DNA from: Planctomycetaceae bacterium
GTDB lineage: Bacteria; Planctomycetota; Planctomycetia; Pirellulales; Thermoguttaceae
Direction: 5' to 3'
Assembly: GCA_031267635.1 (NCBI GenBank)
Contig: JAIRYX010000315.1
Location: 1-14,838 of the forward strand
Length of the DNA stretch: 14,838 bases
The translations under genes were made by a program, and so were the position numbers. Shown in pieces: positions 7,046 through 13,736 of this stretch; positions within the stretch are counted from its first letter, which is position 1; each line of letters opens with the position of its first letter. The notes beneath the pieces were generated by a model. The model was not told the origin of the DNA. It was given only the letters and a program-made list of their open reading frames with translations, and did no database searches.

Positions 7046-8182
7046 ATGAAGGATACACTGATGCCCAAGATCATTCATGTACAAGATGTTGAGAAATTTG
7101 ACGACGTGGTCGGTGAAAGTGTGTCTATTTTACGTCGCGGAGGACTGCTGATTTTGCCGACCGAGACCGTTTACGGTATTGCCGCGTTAGCATCCAACGA
7201 AGATGCGTTACAACGGTTGCTGTTATTGAAAGGACGCCGCGAAGGACATGCGGTGCCGTTGGCGATTTCCGGTTATGAAGTATTGACCGAATATATTCCG
7301 ATGCCGGGCGTGTTGGGACAACGTTTGGCAAGACGTTGTTGGCCCGGACCGTTGACTCTTGTTTTCGACGGCACGGCAACCGAATCGCAACTTGTGAAAT
7401 ATACGCCGTTCATTCAAAAAACAATTATGCCGAGCGGAACGGTCGGTCTGCGAACGCCAAATTGCCCGATAACGCTGGACATTCTTAATGAATTAAACGA
7501 GCCGATTGTTTTAACAAGCGCGAATGTTACGGGAGACGCTCCGGCAATTTCGGCGGAAGAAGCCATGAAGAAATTGGACGGCAGAATTGATCTTGTGATT
7601 GACGCGGGAGAACCGGATTTCAAAAAGCCCTCGACGGTTGTGCGTGTAGAAATGGATAGCGTGGAAATCCTTCGCGAAGGAGCGATAACATCGGCAACGA
7701 TTGAAAAACTGACGGCGAAAATTATTCTTTTTGTTTGTACCGGCAACACTTGCCGAAGTCCGATGGCGGAAATTCTTTGTGAAAAATTACTTGCCGAGCG
7801 ACTACAATCTTCGCCGGACGAATTGGAAGATCATGGTTATGTGATCTTGTCGGCGGGAATTTCGGCGTCGCCGTTTGCTCGAGCGAATCCGATGGCGCAA
7901 GAGGTTGCCAAACGTTATGATATGAACCTTGCCGCGCATGAATCGCAACAATTGACGGAAACGCTTGTACGTTTTGCCGACCGGATTTTTGTCATGTCGC
8001 GCGGACATCGTGAAGCGATTCTCTCCAATTGGCCTAATGTAGATACTCGCTTACACGTTTTACGTCCCGACGGCGGCGATATTCCCGATCCTATCGGCGG
8101 AAATTACGAAGTTTATCAACAATGTGCGGCGGAAATTGAATATTCGATTCGCGCTCAGCTTGATCTTATTGCGGGAATCTAA
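7046..8182 (+). CDS. Sua5/YrdC threonylcarbamoyl-AMP synthase fused to LMW phosphatase
   Basis: Two enzymes in one 378-residue chain. Residues about 8-215 are the Sua5/YrdC fold that makes threonylcarbamoyl-AMP for tRNA t6A37: PTETVYG (38-44), LKGRREGHAVPLA (61-73), WPGPLTLVF (99-107), TSANVTGDAP (157-166), STVVR (196-200), ILREGAIT (208-215). Residues about 226-375 are a low-molecular-weight protein phosphatase with P-loop CTGNTCRS (C231 nucleophile, R237) and general-acid motif DIPDP (D348). The loop Thr at 235 corresponds to the residue that makes Bacillus YwlE an arginine phosphatase. In Bacillus, ywlC (Sua5) and ywlE are neighbours, consistent with this fusion. Start: the ATG at 7046 has AAGG six bases upstream. 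An in-frame ATG at 6887 would add a basic, unconserved 53 residues and lies inside the -10 box. Confidence 0.93.
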   Translation: MKDTLMPKIIHVQDVEKFDDVVGESVSILRRGGLLILPTETVYGIAALASNEDALQRLLLLKGRREGHAVPLAISGYEVLTEYIPMPGVLGQRLARRCWPGPLTLVFDGTATESQLVKYTPFIQKTIMPSGTVGLRTPNCPITLDILNELNEPIVLTSANVTGDAPAISAEEAMKKLDGRIDLVIDAGEPDFKKPSTVVRVEMDSVEILREGAITSATIEKLTAKIILFVCTGNTCRSPMAEILCEKLLAERLQSSPDELEDHGYVILSAGISASPFARANPMAQEVAKRYDMNLAAHESQQLTETLVRFADRIFVMSRGHREAILSNWPNVDTRLHVLRPDGGDIPDPIGGNYEVYQQCAAEIEYSIRAQLDLIAGI

Positions 8183-8290
8183 AAAAATCCGCAATCAGCA
8201 CTGGATTTCTCTTAGAAAGCTTGCATTCTTATCTACCCAGTTACCCGGTACGGATTGATGTGGTTTGAGCGATTGAATGAACTATAACTT

Positions 8291-8328
8291 CAAACAACGG
8301 AATGTCACGAAAGACGTTTCGTTGTTTG
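8291..8328. repeat. inverted repeat over the ASCH gene stop codon
   Basis: CAAACAACG (8291-8299) pairs with CGTTGTTTG (8320-8328), extended inward by one G-T and two A-T pairs. A nested alternative hairpin CGAAA/TTTCG lies at 8309-8321. The ASCH stop codon (8305-8307) is in the loop. No T run follows on the minus strand. It may cap the 3' ends of the convergent transcripts. A weaker AAATCC/GGATTT hairpin lies at 8185-8208 after the Sua5 fusion. Confidence 0.5.
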
Positions 8329-8769
8329 CGTAGGTATGATCTTTTCTTCCGCGACTTCCAACGCTTTCACAAAAGCGTTTTCGGAAAGATAACAAAAACT
8401 TTGCGGCGGCTTGAGATTTTCGTCAATATCGGTAAGTGCAACGGGCTTTTCAAACGGAACATAACGGTCGATAATAATTCCGACCGCTTTTTTCGCATTG
8501 GCATAGTATGTGTCATAAATATCCCGAAAAACGCCGCTGATGTGGTGATACTGAATCCAAATTTCATCAGGCGTACCGGAAACCACTTTTTTGACAACCA
8601 TATAACCGACCACTTTTTTCAGCGTCGCGCATTGATAAACCAGGATGTACCGCAAATGATCGGGTAACGTCACTTTGCGAAATTCAATTTTCTTCTTTCC
8701 CCGTTGAAACAAATCAATGTATTCACGAAAAAAAGGCAATAAGATGATCGAAGTTTTTGTAGACATCAT
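8305..8769 (-). CDS. ASCH-domain (PUA-like) protein
   Basis: Small cytoplasmic protein of about 154 residues with an ASCH fold, a relative of PUA RNA-binding domains. The signature is IILLPFFREYIDLFQRGKKK followed by IEFRK, the GK-x-E-x-R element near the N terminus. Next come YILVYQCATLKKVVGYMVVK, the SGTPDEIW segment, the SGV-FRDIYDTYY segment, and KPVALTDI with KPPQSFCYL. ASCH proteins are proposed to bind RNA or modified bases, or to act in translation-linked regulation; no specific substrate can be read here. There is no HTH domain and no toxin partner beside it. Starts: TTG at 8772, ATG at 8769 and ATG at 8766 are in a row; I chose 8769. No clear Shine-Dalgarno is visible. Confidence 0.8.
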   Translation of the reverse strand: MMSTKTSIILLPFFREYIDLFQRGKKKIEFRKVTLPDHLRYILVYQCATLKKVVGYMVVKKVVSGTPDEIWIQYHHISGVFRDIYDTYYANAKKAVGIIIDRYVPFEKPVALTDIDENLKPPQSFCYLSENAFVKALEVAEEKIIPTQTTKRLS

Positions 8770-8980
8770 CAAAGAGTTAAAAGTGAAAAACTAACAGTAT
8801 GCTGAGTATTTCGTTTTTTAGTGACTATATTTGAAAACGCAATAGAAAACTATGGCGTCAGTTGAAATAAGCAGGCATTTTTTTAATCAAAACTGAAATT
8901 TCAAGGGTGAGGAGTAGCAGCAGAGCAAGAGAATTTTCTGCAACGCGGCTATGATTCAGCGGTCGTTATTCAAGCAGTTA

Positions 8981-9796
8981 TTATTCAATCGGAATTGCGC
9001 CGGCGAGGAGTTCGGCAACACGCACGCAAAAATTGTCGTTCATCACGAGAACTTCGCCACGAGCAATAAGACGTTCATTGACGTAAATATCAACCGCGTC
9101 GCCGGCGATTTTGTCTAACGCAACAACAGAACCTTTACGTAATTTAAGAATGTCTTCGAGGTACATATTCGTCCGCCCTAACTCAATTTTAATGTCGAGT
9201 TCGACTTCGCTGATTTGGTCGAGCGTCGCGTGTTCCGAGTTTGGCGTTGAGCCGCCAAATTCCGGAAATTGAAATTCCACCACTTCCGGCGGTCCGTTGT
9301 TTAAACTACCGTTTCCTGCGATAGATTCCAATGCTTCTTCGGCTCGTTTCAGCAGATAATCAATGTCTCCTTGCGGAACGCCTTCTTCCTGCCCGTCGTC
9401 GTCGCCGAGACTTCCTTGCAGAACGCCGATTCCCGCCCCGGCTTTTGCCGGAGCCGAGCGAATTGTCCCTTGCAGCAATTTTTCGACGTCGTTTTGTCCC
9501 AAGACTTTATTGCCGTCGTCTGTTGCGGCGGACATGCCGGATTGAGAGCTTTCCGGCTTCACAGATTGCGGCGGTACGGACGAAGATGACGAGCCGACAG
9601 ACGATGTGTTGTTCGGCATTTTAGAAGCGTTCATAAGTTTTTCGACGTCGCTTTGGTCAATTGTGGAACCTAACAAAGCCGTCCCGGATTGTCCCTCGCG
9701 TGCTGACGCAGTCTCCGGCGCGTTTTGGGTTCCTCCGCTTTTCACCGCAAGAAGTTTTTCGATAGCATTCTGATCAATCGCATTGTCGTCCGACAT
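8981..9796 (-). CDS. fliN: FliN, flagellar C-ring switch protein with long tail
   Basis: Component of the flagellar C ring that, with FliM and FliG, sets rotor direction. The SpoA domain fills about 190-268: LDQISEVELDIKIELGRT, DILKLRKGSVVALDKIAG, VDIYVNERLIARGEVLVM and VRVAELL. FliN is usually about 80-140 residues; this one has 271 because of a 190-residue Ser/Gly/Asp-rich tail. In the tail a short motif recurs four times: IDQNAIEKLL (7-16), IDQSDVEKLM (46-55), LGQNDVEKLL (99-108), VPQGDIDYLL (140-149). It resembles the FliM N-terminal LSQAEIDALL peptide that binds phospho-CheY. The ATG at 9796 has GGAAGGA just upstream, and two stops in a row (TAATAA) end the gene. No fliM or che gene is in the window. 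Confidence 0.95.
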   Translation of the reverse strand: MSDDNAIDQNAIEKLLAVKSGGTQNAPETASAREGQSGTALLGSTIDQSDVEKLMNASKMPNNTSSVGSSSSSVPPQSVKPESSQSGMSAATDDGNKVLGQNDVEKLLQGTIRSAPAKAGAGIGVLQGSLGDDDGQEEGVPQGDIDYLLKRAEEALESIAGNGSLNNGPPEVVEFQFPEFGGSTPNSEHATLDQISEVELDIKIELGRTNMYLEDILKLRKGSVVALDKIAGDAVDIYVNERLIARGEVLVMNDNFCVRVAELLAGAIPIE

Positions 9797-9961
9797 GGGT
9801 TCCTTCCCTGTGGTTAAAAATGGGGGATTAAAAGATTCGATTTAAATAGACAACGCAAATCCTACCAAAAAAAATATTGGCTTTCAAGAGCAATTTTTGC
9901 TGCTTATGTCGTTTTGGGGAAGTCGAAGATGAAAGTCTCTTTTCGGGCAAAATTGTTATGC

Positions 9962-9986
9962 TGTCAAATCGTGACGCCATTTGACA
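9962..9986. repeat. 8-bp inverted repeat between fliN and the Cys-rich gene
   Basis: TGTCAAAT (9962-9969) and ATTTGACA (9979-9986) flank a nine-base spacer. Each arm carries TTGACA or its complement. It lies about 165 bases upstream of the fliN start and 80 bases after the Cys-rich gene, so it could be an operator or a weak transcript end. It is the only structured element I see in 9797-10067. Confidence 0.35.
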
Positions 9987-10067
9987 ATAAAAAATTACGG
10001 CAACAGATCATGAGCGTAACGTGTCCCTCATAATGCACCAATGATTCAATTTACAGCGATTACGGCT

Positions 10068-10283
10068 TTACACTTGTTCTGATTTTCGTTTATCGCTTTC
10101 ATCATCCGCTTTCAGTGTGGAGTCGAAAGAATCGGCAACAGTGTGGGAGTTGCAGGAATGACTATCGTGCAAACCACAATGTCCACAACACGAACCACAA
10201 CTTCCGTTTTTTGCTTCTTTTCGCAAAAAAAAAGCGACAGCCGCCAACGCAATTCCGCCGACGATTATCCCAAACCAAGTCAT
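10068..10283 (-). CDS. FeoB-associated-type Cys-rich membrane peptide
   Basis: A 71-residue protein with one N-terminal membrane helix (about 3-20, TWFGIIVGGIALAAVAFFL), a basic stop (RKEAK), then a Cys/His cluster GSCGSCCGHCG (C29, C32, C33, C36) continued by H39, H42, C44 and H47, and an acidic polar tail. The layout of helix, Lys patch and CGxCC motif is that of the small FeoB-associated Cys-rich membrane proteins found with ferrous iron transporters, which suggests metal binding at the membrane. No feoA or feoB is in the window, so the functional link is inferred. The ATG at 10283 has AGG seven bases upstream. Length, start signal and motif make it a credible small gene. Confidence 0.75.
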   Translation of the reverse strand: MTWFGIIVGGIALAAVAFFLRKEAKNGSCGSCCGHCGLHDSHSCNSHTVADSFDSTLKADDESDKRKSEQV

Positions 10284-10549
10284 TTTTCTACCTGTGGTTA
10301 TCTTCTAAAAATTTCGGTCTATTCCAAATAGCGGATTGATACTTTGAAAGCTACTCGTAAGCGAAAATAAACGTTCCAATTTTGTATAAAATATAAAAAA
10401 TTGAGTATTTAAAAGTTTGTAATTCGGTAACTTCATTGGTCTGATTTTCTCGTAAAACTATCATTTACCAACGGCAATCCGAAACAGAAATTGAGCCATG
10501 ATTATCCCATTTTATCGCAAGATGTATTGTACATGCTTTATTTTTTATG

Positions 10550-11233
10550 TCAATGATTTTCGACGTAAGGGCGTTTTCGACGTAAGGGCGTATTCCATTT
10601 TATTATTTCCTTTATTTTCTCTTTTACATCTTCTAGATCACTATGATGCAATAATGGTATGAATTTTATTATTTCCTCAATCGGTAAATCCCACCATTTT
10701 AACTTCAACATTAATCCGGTTAATTCTTCATCAAATCTTTTTCGAATAGTTTTTGCCGGATTTCCAGCCGCTATTGTGTATGGTTCCACATCGCTTCCCA
10801 CAACACTTTTCATTCCGATTATTGCACCATCTCCGATTTTTACTCCGGGTAATATCGTGGCGTCTTGCCCTATCCATACATCATTCCCAATGATTGTATC
10901 CCCTTTCAATGGCAGGTTATCCAGAGAAGGTACATTTTCATTCCAGTTTTCAAAAATATAAAAAGGGAACGTTGAAACGCACTTCATTTGATGATTCGCC
11001 CCGTTCATTATAAATTCAACCCCCAATGCTATTTGACAAAATTTTCCTATAATTAATTTGTCGTCATAAAAATCATAAAAATGAGTTACATGTTTTTCAA
11101 AATCGACATCACTAAAATAAGTAAAATCCCCAACAATTATATTTTTGTTTTTAATTGTCGGTTTTACATAAGTTACTATTTTTATATTTGGAACAGGAAA
11201 AACAACATTTGGATCAGGTAATATATTTTCCAT
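10550..11233 (-). CDS. Vat-type xenobiotic (streptogramin A) acetyltransferase
   Basis: A 227-residue left-handed beta-helix acetyltransferase of the Vat/CatB xenobiotic group, which uses acetyl-CoA to O-acetylate drugs such as group A streptogramins. Diagnostic segments are LIIGKFCQIALGVEFIMNGA then NHQM (60-83, catalytic His H81), FPFYIF (89-94), LPLKGDTIIGNDVWIGQDA (107-125), ILPGVKIGDGAIIG (127-140), AAGNPAKTIRKRF (155-167) and LKWWDLP (178-184). The fit to Vat enzymes is close along the length; true resistance activity is an inference. The ATG at 11233 has GAGGG upstream. The gene is visibly AT-rich (a sampled 60 bases hold 19 G or C) against about half in kdsA, so it was probably acquired horizontally. 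Its 3' end carries a 17-bp duplication that altered the C terminus. Confidence 0.9.
   Translation of the reverse strand: MENILPDPNVVFPVPNIKIVTYVKPTIKNKNIIVGDFTYFSDVDFEKHVTHFYDFYDDKLIIGKFCQIALGVEFIMNGANHQMKCVSTFPFYIFENWNENVPSLDNLPLKGDTIIGNDVWIGQDATILPGVKIGDGAIIGMKSVVGSDVEPYTIAAGNPAKTIRKRFDEELTGLMLKLKWWDLPIEEIIKFIPLLHHSDLEDVKEKIKEIIKWNTPLRRKRPYVENH
10558..10591. repeat. 17-bp tandem duplication at the vat-like 3' end
   Basis: TTTCGACGTAAGGGCGT occurs at 10558-10574 and again at 10575-10591, identical and adjacent. Seventeen is not a multiple of three, so the second copy is read in another frame. The protein ends NTPLRRKRPYVENH. Removing one copy would give NTPLRRKSLT followed by TAA, the probable earlier end. 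Confidence 0.9.
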
Positions 11234-11393
11234 GAAGACGCCCTCTGTTTTACTTTATCATTATATTTCCATAATATTCAACAAAAAATTTTAGTCCCTA
11301 TGTCGCATAACGTTCCGGTTGTTTACGACATTTTTTCAGCCCGAAATACTAGCATCGCATTCGGTTTGTGTACACGCCGAAGCATTGTTTGTG

Positions 11394-11421
11394 GCTGAAC
11401 CGAATTGAAATTTGGTTCAGC
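11394..11421. repeat. strong hairpin in the 11234-11765 gap
   Basis: GCTGAACC (11394-11401) faces GGTTCAGC (11414-11421). Inner bases pair on with one G-T, giving about 13 pairs and almost no loop. The 532-base gap holds no gene I can support. A minus-strand frame stays open at about 11323-11570 but lacks a good start, and a plus-strand frame near 11430-11528 is similar. These may be gene remnants. Confidence 0.5.
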
Positions 11422-11765
11422 GAATTTTACAACCACAACGCGAAGCCCAGGAAGTGGAATTTTCACCCGAAAAAGAAAAACGCAAACGACATTATGGTGT
11501 GCATAGGATTTATGTGACTTTGTATTAGTGATCTTCCAAAAAACGTTTTCGCGTCGCCATGGATTTCAACACGCCGCTCTTCATTCGCAACGTTCGGATT
11601 TATTTGCTTTGAACGACTGAATATTACAAAGCCACGCAATTTTACTTGGCATTTTTCAACGTAAAATACCTATAAATTTGACATTTTTCATATCAAGGGA
11701 AATTGAGGAACTTCGTAATAGTTACAGTATTTTATAAATCCAGTCTTCTCCAAAATGTGAAATAA

Positions 11766-12590
11766 TCAGCAATTTGTTACTGCATGTCGAATCGCAAGAA
11801 TTTGCTCAAGAAAAGTATCCCATTGGTCGAGCGGCAACATATTTGGTCCGTCACTGGGCGACGTTTCCGGTGTGGGATGCGTTTCGACAAACAAAGCGTC
11901 AATGCCGACAGCGATTGCCGCGCGTGCTAACGGAAAAATCATTTCGCGGTTGCCGCCGGTCGCATTTTCTAATCCGCCCGGTTTCTGAACGCTGTGCGTT
12001 GCGTCGAACACAACCGGCGTTCCGAGCTTCCGCATCTCAACTAATCCGCACATATCGTTGACAAGCCGTTGATAGCCAAAAAACGTACCGCGTTCTCCTA
12101 ACAAAATGTTAGAACAACCTGCTCCTTCGAGTTTGCCGACGACATGCCGCATGTCGCCGGGAGCCATGAACTGCCCTTTTTTGACATGAACCGCTTTACC
12201 GGTTTTCGCCGCCGCGACAAGGAGATCGGTTTGACGTGCCAAAAACGCCGGAATTTGCACAAGATCACAAACTTCACCGACCGATTCCGCCTGATAAGAT
12301 TCATGAATATCGGTTGTTACCGGAAACCGATACGTTTTTCGGATTTCGGCAAGCCATTCCAGTCCGCGTTTTAATCCCGGACCTCGCGGACTTGCCAGCG
12401 ACGTGCGGTTCGCTTTGTCAAATGATCCCTTAAAAACAACATGAACTGGAAACCGTCTCGCAATTTCCGAAAGTTTTTCCGCAATGATCGGCAACACCAA
12501 TTCTTCCAACACGCACGGTCCCGCGATAAGCAATAGCGGTTCTCCTTCGCCGCAACGGTACGTTCCAATTTTCGCCGGATTATTCGGCAT
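11766..12590 (-). CDS. kdsA: KdsA, Kdo-8-phosphate synthase (metal-dependent type)
   Basis: Condenses phosphoenolpyruvate with arabinose 5-phosphate to Kdo-8-phosphate, the first committed step to Kdo of lipopolysaccharide. The 274-residue TIM barrel shows LIAGPCVLEE (21-30), FKGSFDKANRTS (53-64), RGPGL (69-73), TTDIHESYQ (92-100), VKKGQFMAPGDM (136-147), ERGTFFGY (166-173), VVFDATHSVQKPGG (193-206) and ETHPTPETSPSDGPNML (236-252). C26, H199, E236 and D247 match the Cys/His/Glu/Asp metal site of the metal-dependent class; E. coli has Asn at the Cys position. I start at the ATG at 12590: GAGGAG lies six bases upstream and the protein has family length. An earlier in-frame start at 12734 would overlap tlpA and is rejected. 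tlpA lies 137 bases upstream on the same strand. Confidence 0.97.
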   Translation of the reverse strand: MPNNPAKIGTYRCGEGEPLLLIAGPCVLEELVLPIIAEKLSEIARRFPVHVVFKGSFDKANRTSLASPRGPGLKRGLEWLAEIRKTYRFPVTTDIHESYQAESVGEVCDLVQIPAFLARQTDLLVAAAKTGKAVHVKKGQFMAPGDMRHVVGKLEGAGCSNILLGERGTFFGYQRLVNDMCGLVEMRKLGTPVVFDATHSVQKPGGLENATGGNREMIFPLARAAIAVGIDALFVETHPTPETSPSDGPNMLPLDQWDTFLEQILAIRHAVTNC

Positions 12591-12591
12591 G

Positions 12592-12721
12592 ATATACTCC
12601 TCACACTTTAAAATACAACTTCCGTGAAACGAAGGAACGTTAAGGGCAAGAGGGGATTTGAGAACATGGTGAATACTAAACACTCGCTTAAAAAATGAAT
12701 TTTCAAGCGTCAGGAGTATAT
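12592..12721 (-). promoter_or_regulatory. inverted repeat able to pair with the kdsA ribosome binding site
   Basis: On the minus strand ATATACTCCT (12721 to 12712) is an exact complement of AGGAGTATAT (12601 to 12592), which contains the kdsA Shine-Dalgarno and ends one base before the ATG. The ten-pair stem would hide the site. A smaller hairpin, CGCTT (12685-12689) with AAGCG (12705-12709), sits in the intervening loop. Confidence 0.45.
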
Positions 12722-12727
12722 TACATA

Positions 12728-13576
12728 TTACCATTGCACGGAATTTCCTTCTCCTTTTGGCGGCTGAACGGTTTTTTCCGGTTTGCTGACCGTAATTTTA
12801 AGCGGTGACGTTTTGGGGACTTCGCCTGATTCTTTTAGCTTTTTGCCGATAGAAAGAATTTTCGTTACTTTCTCATCGCTCAATTCGTGTCCCGGCTGCG
12901 TCGGCATTCCTTCCCAAATCACGGCTCCGAACTGCGGTTCGAGGATAACCGTATGCGGAATACCGTAAACGCTGAGTTTATTGGCAAAACGCCGCCCGGT
13001 ATCCACCGCAAGATGAAATTTTATTTCGTCCGGTTTGAGCGGCCCTTTCATCGTCTTGATCGATTCTTCGTCCGTTTCGCAAATCGCAATGACCACTAAA
13101 TTGTCACCGTATTTTTCATGCAAAAAATTGAGATACGGCAAAGAACGTCGACACGGCGGACACCAAGTCGCCCAAACTTCGATAAGAACAAACTTCCCCG
13201 CCAGGTCTTTCGGCGGTTCCGTCACCCACTTTTCAATCTCAATTTCAGGGGCTTCCGCATACATCCACGAATCCGCCCAAATCATACGCGGACGCTGAAA
13301 CGCAGGATGTCCGGGCGTTAGTCCAACACTTTCCACAAGCCAAGGTTCTTTTTTCAGATCGACATTTTTCAATTTATTGAAATCAACCTCCGCCGCCGAT
13401 TCTCCTTTCACGACTTTCGGTGCTTTTGTCGGATCGGTAACATAAGGTCCCGCTTCCTGCTGATTTTCTGTTGTTTTTATGTTTGCTATTTCCTGCGCAG
13501 GTTTATCATCCGCAAACGCTGAAACACCACATACAGTTAAACATGTTAGTAAAGCAAATGTTTTTAAAACTTTCAT
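12728..13576 (-). CDS. secreted TlpA/ResA-like thioredoxin-fold protein
   Basis: Exported thiol-disulfide oxidoreductase of 282 residues. Residues 1-22 are a signal peptide (MKVLKTFALLTCLTVCGVSA then FA, likely cleaved before DDK). About 23-115 is a linker region with no recognised domain. The thioredoxin fold follows at about 118-245: FVLIEVWATWCPPCRRSLPY with active site C139-P-P-C142, VVIAICETDE (161-170), and the cis-proline loop YGIPHTVIL (204-212, P207). A basic, Pro-rich tail ends the protein. The WCPPC form is typical of TlpA/ResA reductants, which supply electrons for cytochrome c maturation; a c-type cytochrome is encoded elsewhere in this window, but a link is only inferred. ATG at 13576 has AGGA seven bases upstream. 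Cysteines in the signal do not form a lipobox. Confidence 0.92.
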   Translation of the reverse strand: MKVLKTFALLTCLTVCGVSAFADDKPAQEIANIKTTENQQEAGPYVTDPTKAPKVVKGESAAEVDFNKLKNVDLKKEPWLVESVGLTPGHPAFQRPRMIWADSWMYAEAPEIEIEKWVTEPPKDLAGKFVLIEVWATWCPPCRRSLPYLNFLHEKYGDNLVVIAICETDEESIKTMKGPLKPDEIKFHLAVDTGRRFANKLSVYGIPHTVILEPQFGAVIWEGMPTQPGHELSDEKVTKILSIGKKLKESGEVPKTSPLKITVSKPEKTVQPPKGEGNSVQW

Positions 13577-13598
13577 CGTTGAGTCCTACTTTTGGTTA

Positions 13599-13689
13599 TT
13601 ATCAACAGATTACACAAATTAACGCAGGTATTTTAAAATCCCTCTGTCTTCAAAGTCTCGCACAAATTAAAAATGAAATCTGTTGATAA
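13599..13689. repeat. 13-bp inverted repeat upstream of the tlpA-like gene
   Basis: TTATCAACAGATT (13599-13611) and AATCTGTTGATAA (13677-13689) are exact complements 65 bases apart. Inside them CACAAATTAA occurs twice, at 13613-13622 and 13661-13670. The pair spans nearly all of the nfeD-tlpA gap. It could be a paired operator or the ends of a small element. Confidence 0.65.
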
Positions 13690-13708
13690 AAAATGTATAA
13701 ATTCTATC

Positions 13709-13736
13709 AAAAAACGTTGTGCGTTATTTAACGCAC
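13709..13736 (-). terminator. Rho-independent terminator of the NfeD-like gene
   Basis: On the minus strand GTGCGTT, loop AAAT, AACGCAC (13736 to 13719) is followed by AACGTTTTTT. The seven-pair stem and six-T run are a textbook terminator. The NfeD-like stop codon (13728-13730) lies inside the hairpin. Confidence 0.85.

Noticed and set aside
12591..12734. 48-residue N-terminal extension of KdsA
   Set aside because: It would overlap the tlpA-like stop and lacks homology, while the ATG at 12590 has a strong GAGGAG and gives family length.
13529..13576. TlpA-like protein as a lipoprotein
   Set aside because: C12 and C16 lie in the hydrophobic signal core, but no [LVI]-[AST]-[GA]-C lipobox is present, and an SFA-DD signal peptidase I site fits better.
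13599..13607. TTATCAACA as a DnaA box or replication origin
   Set aside because: It deviates from TTATNCACA at a conserved position, only two copies exist and they are the arms of an inverted repeat, and no dnaA, dnaN or AT-rich unwinding array is present.
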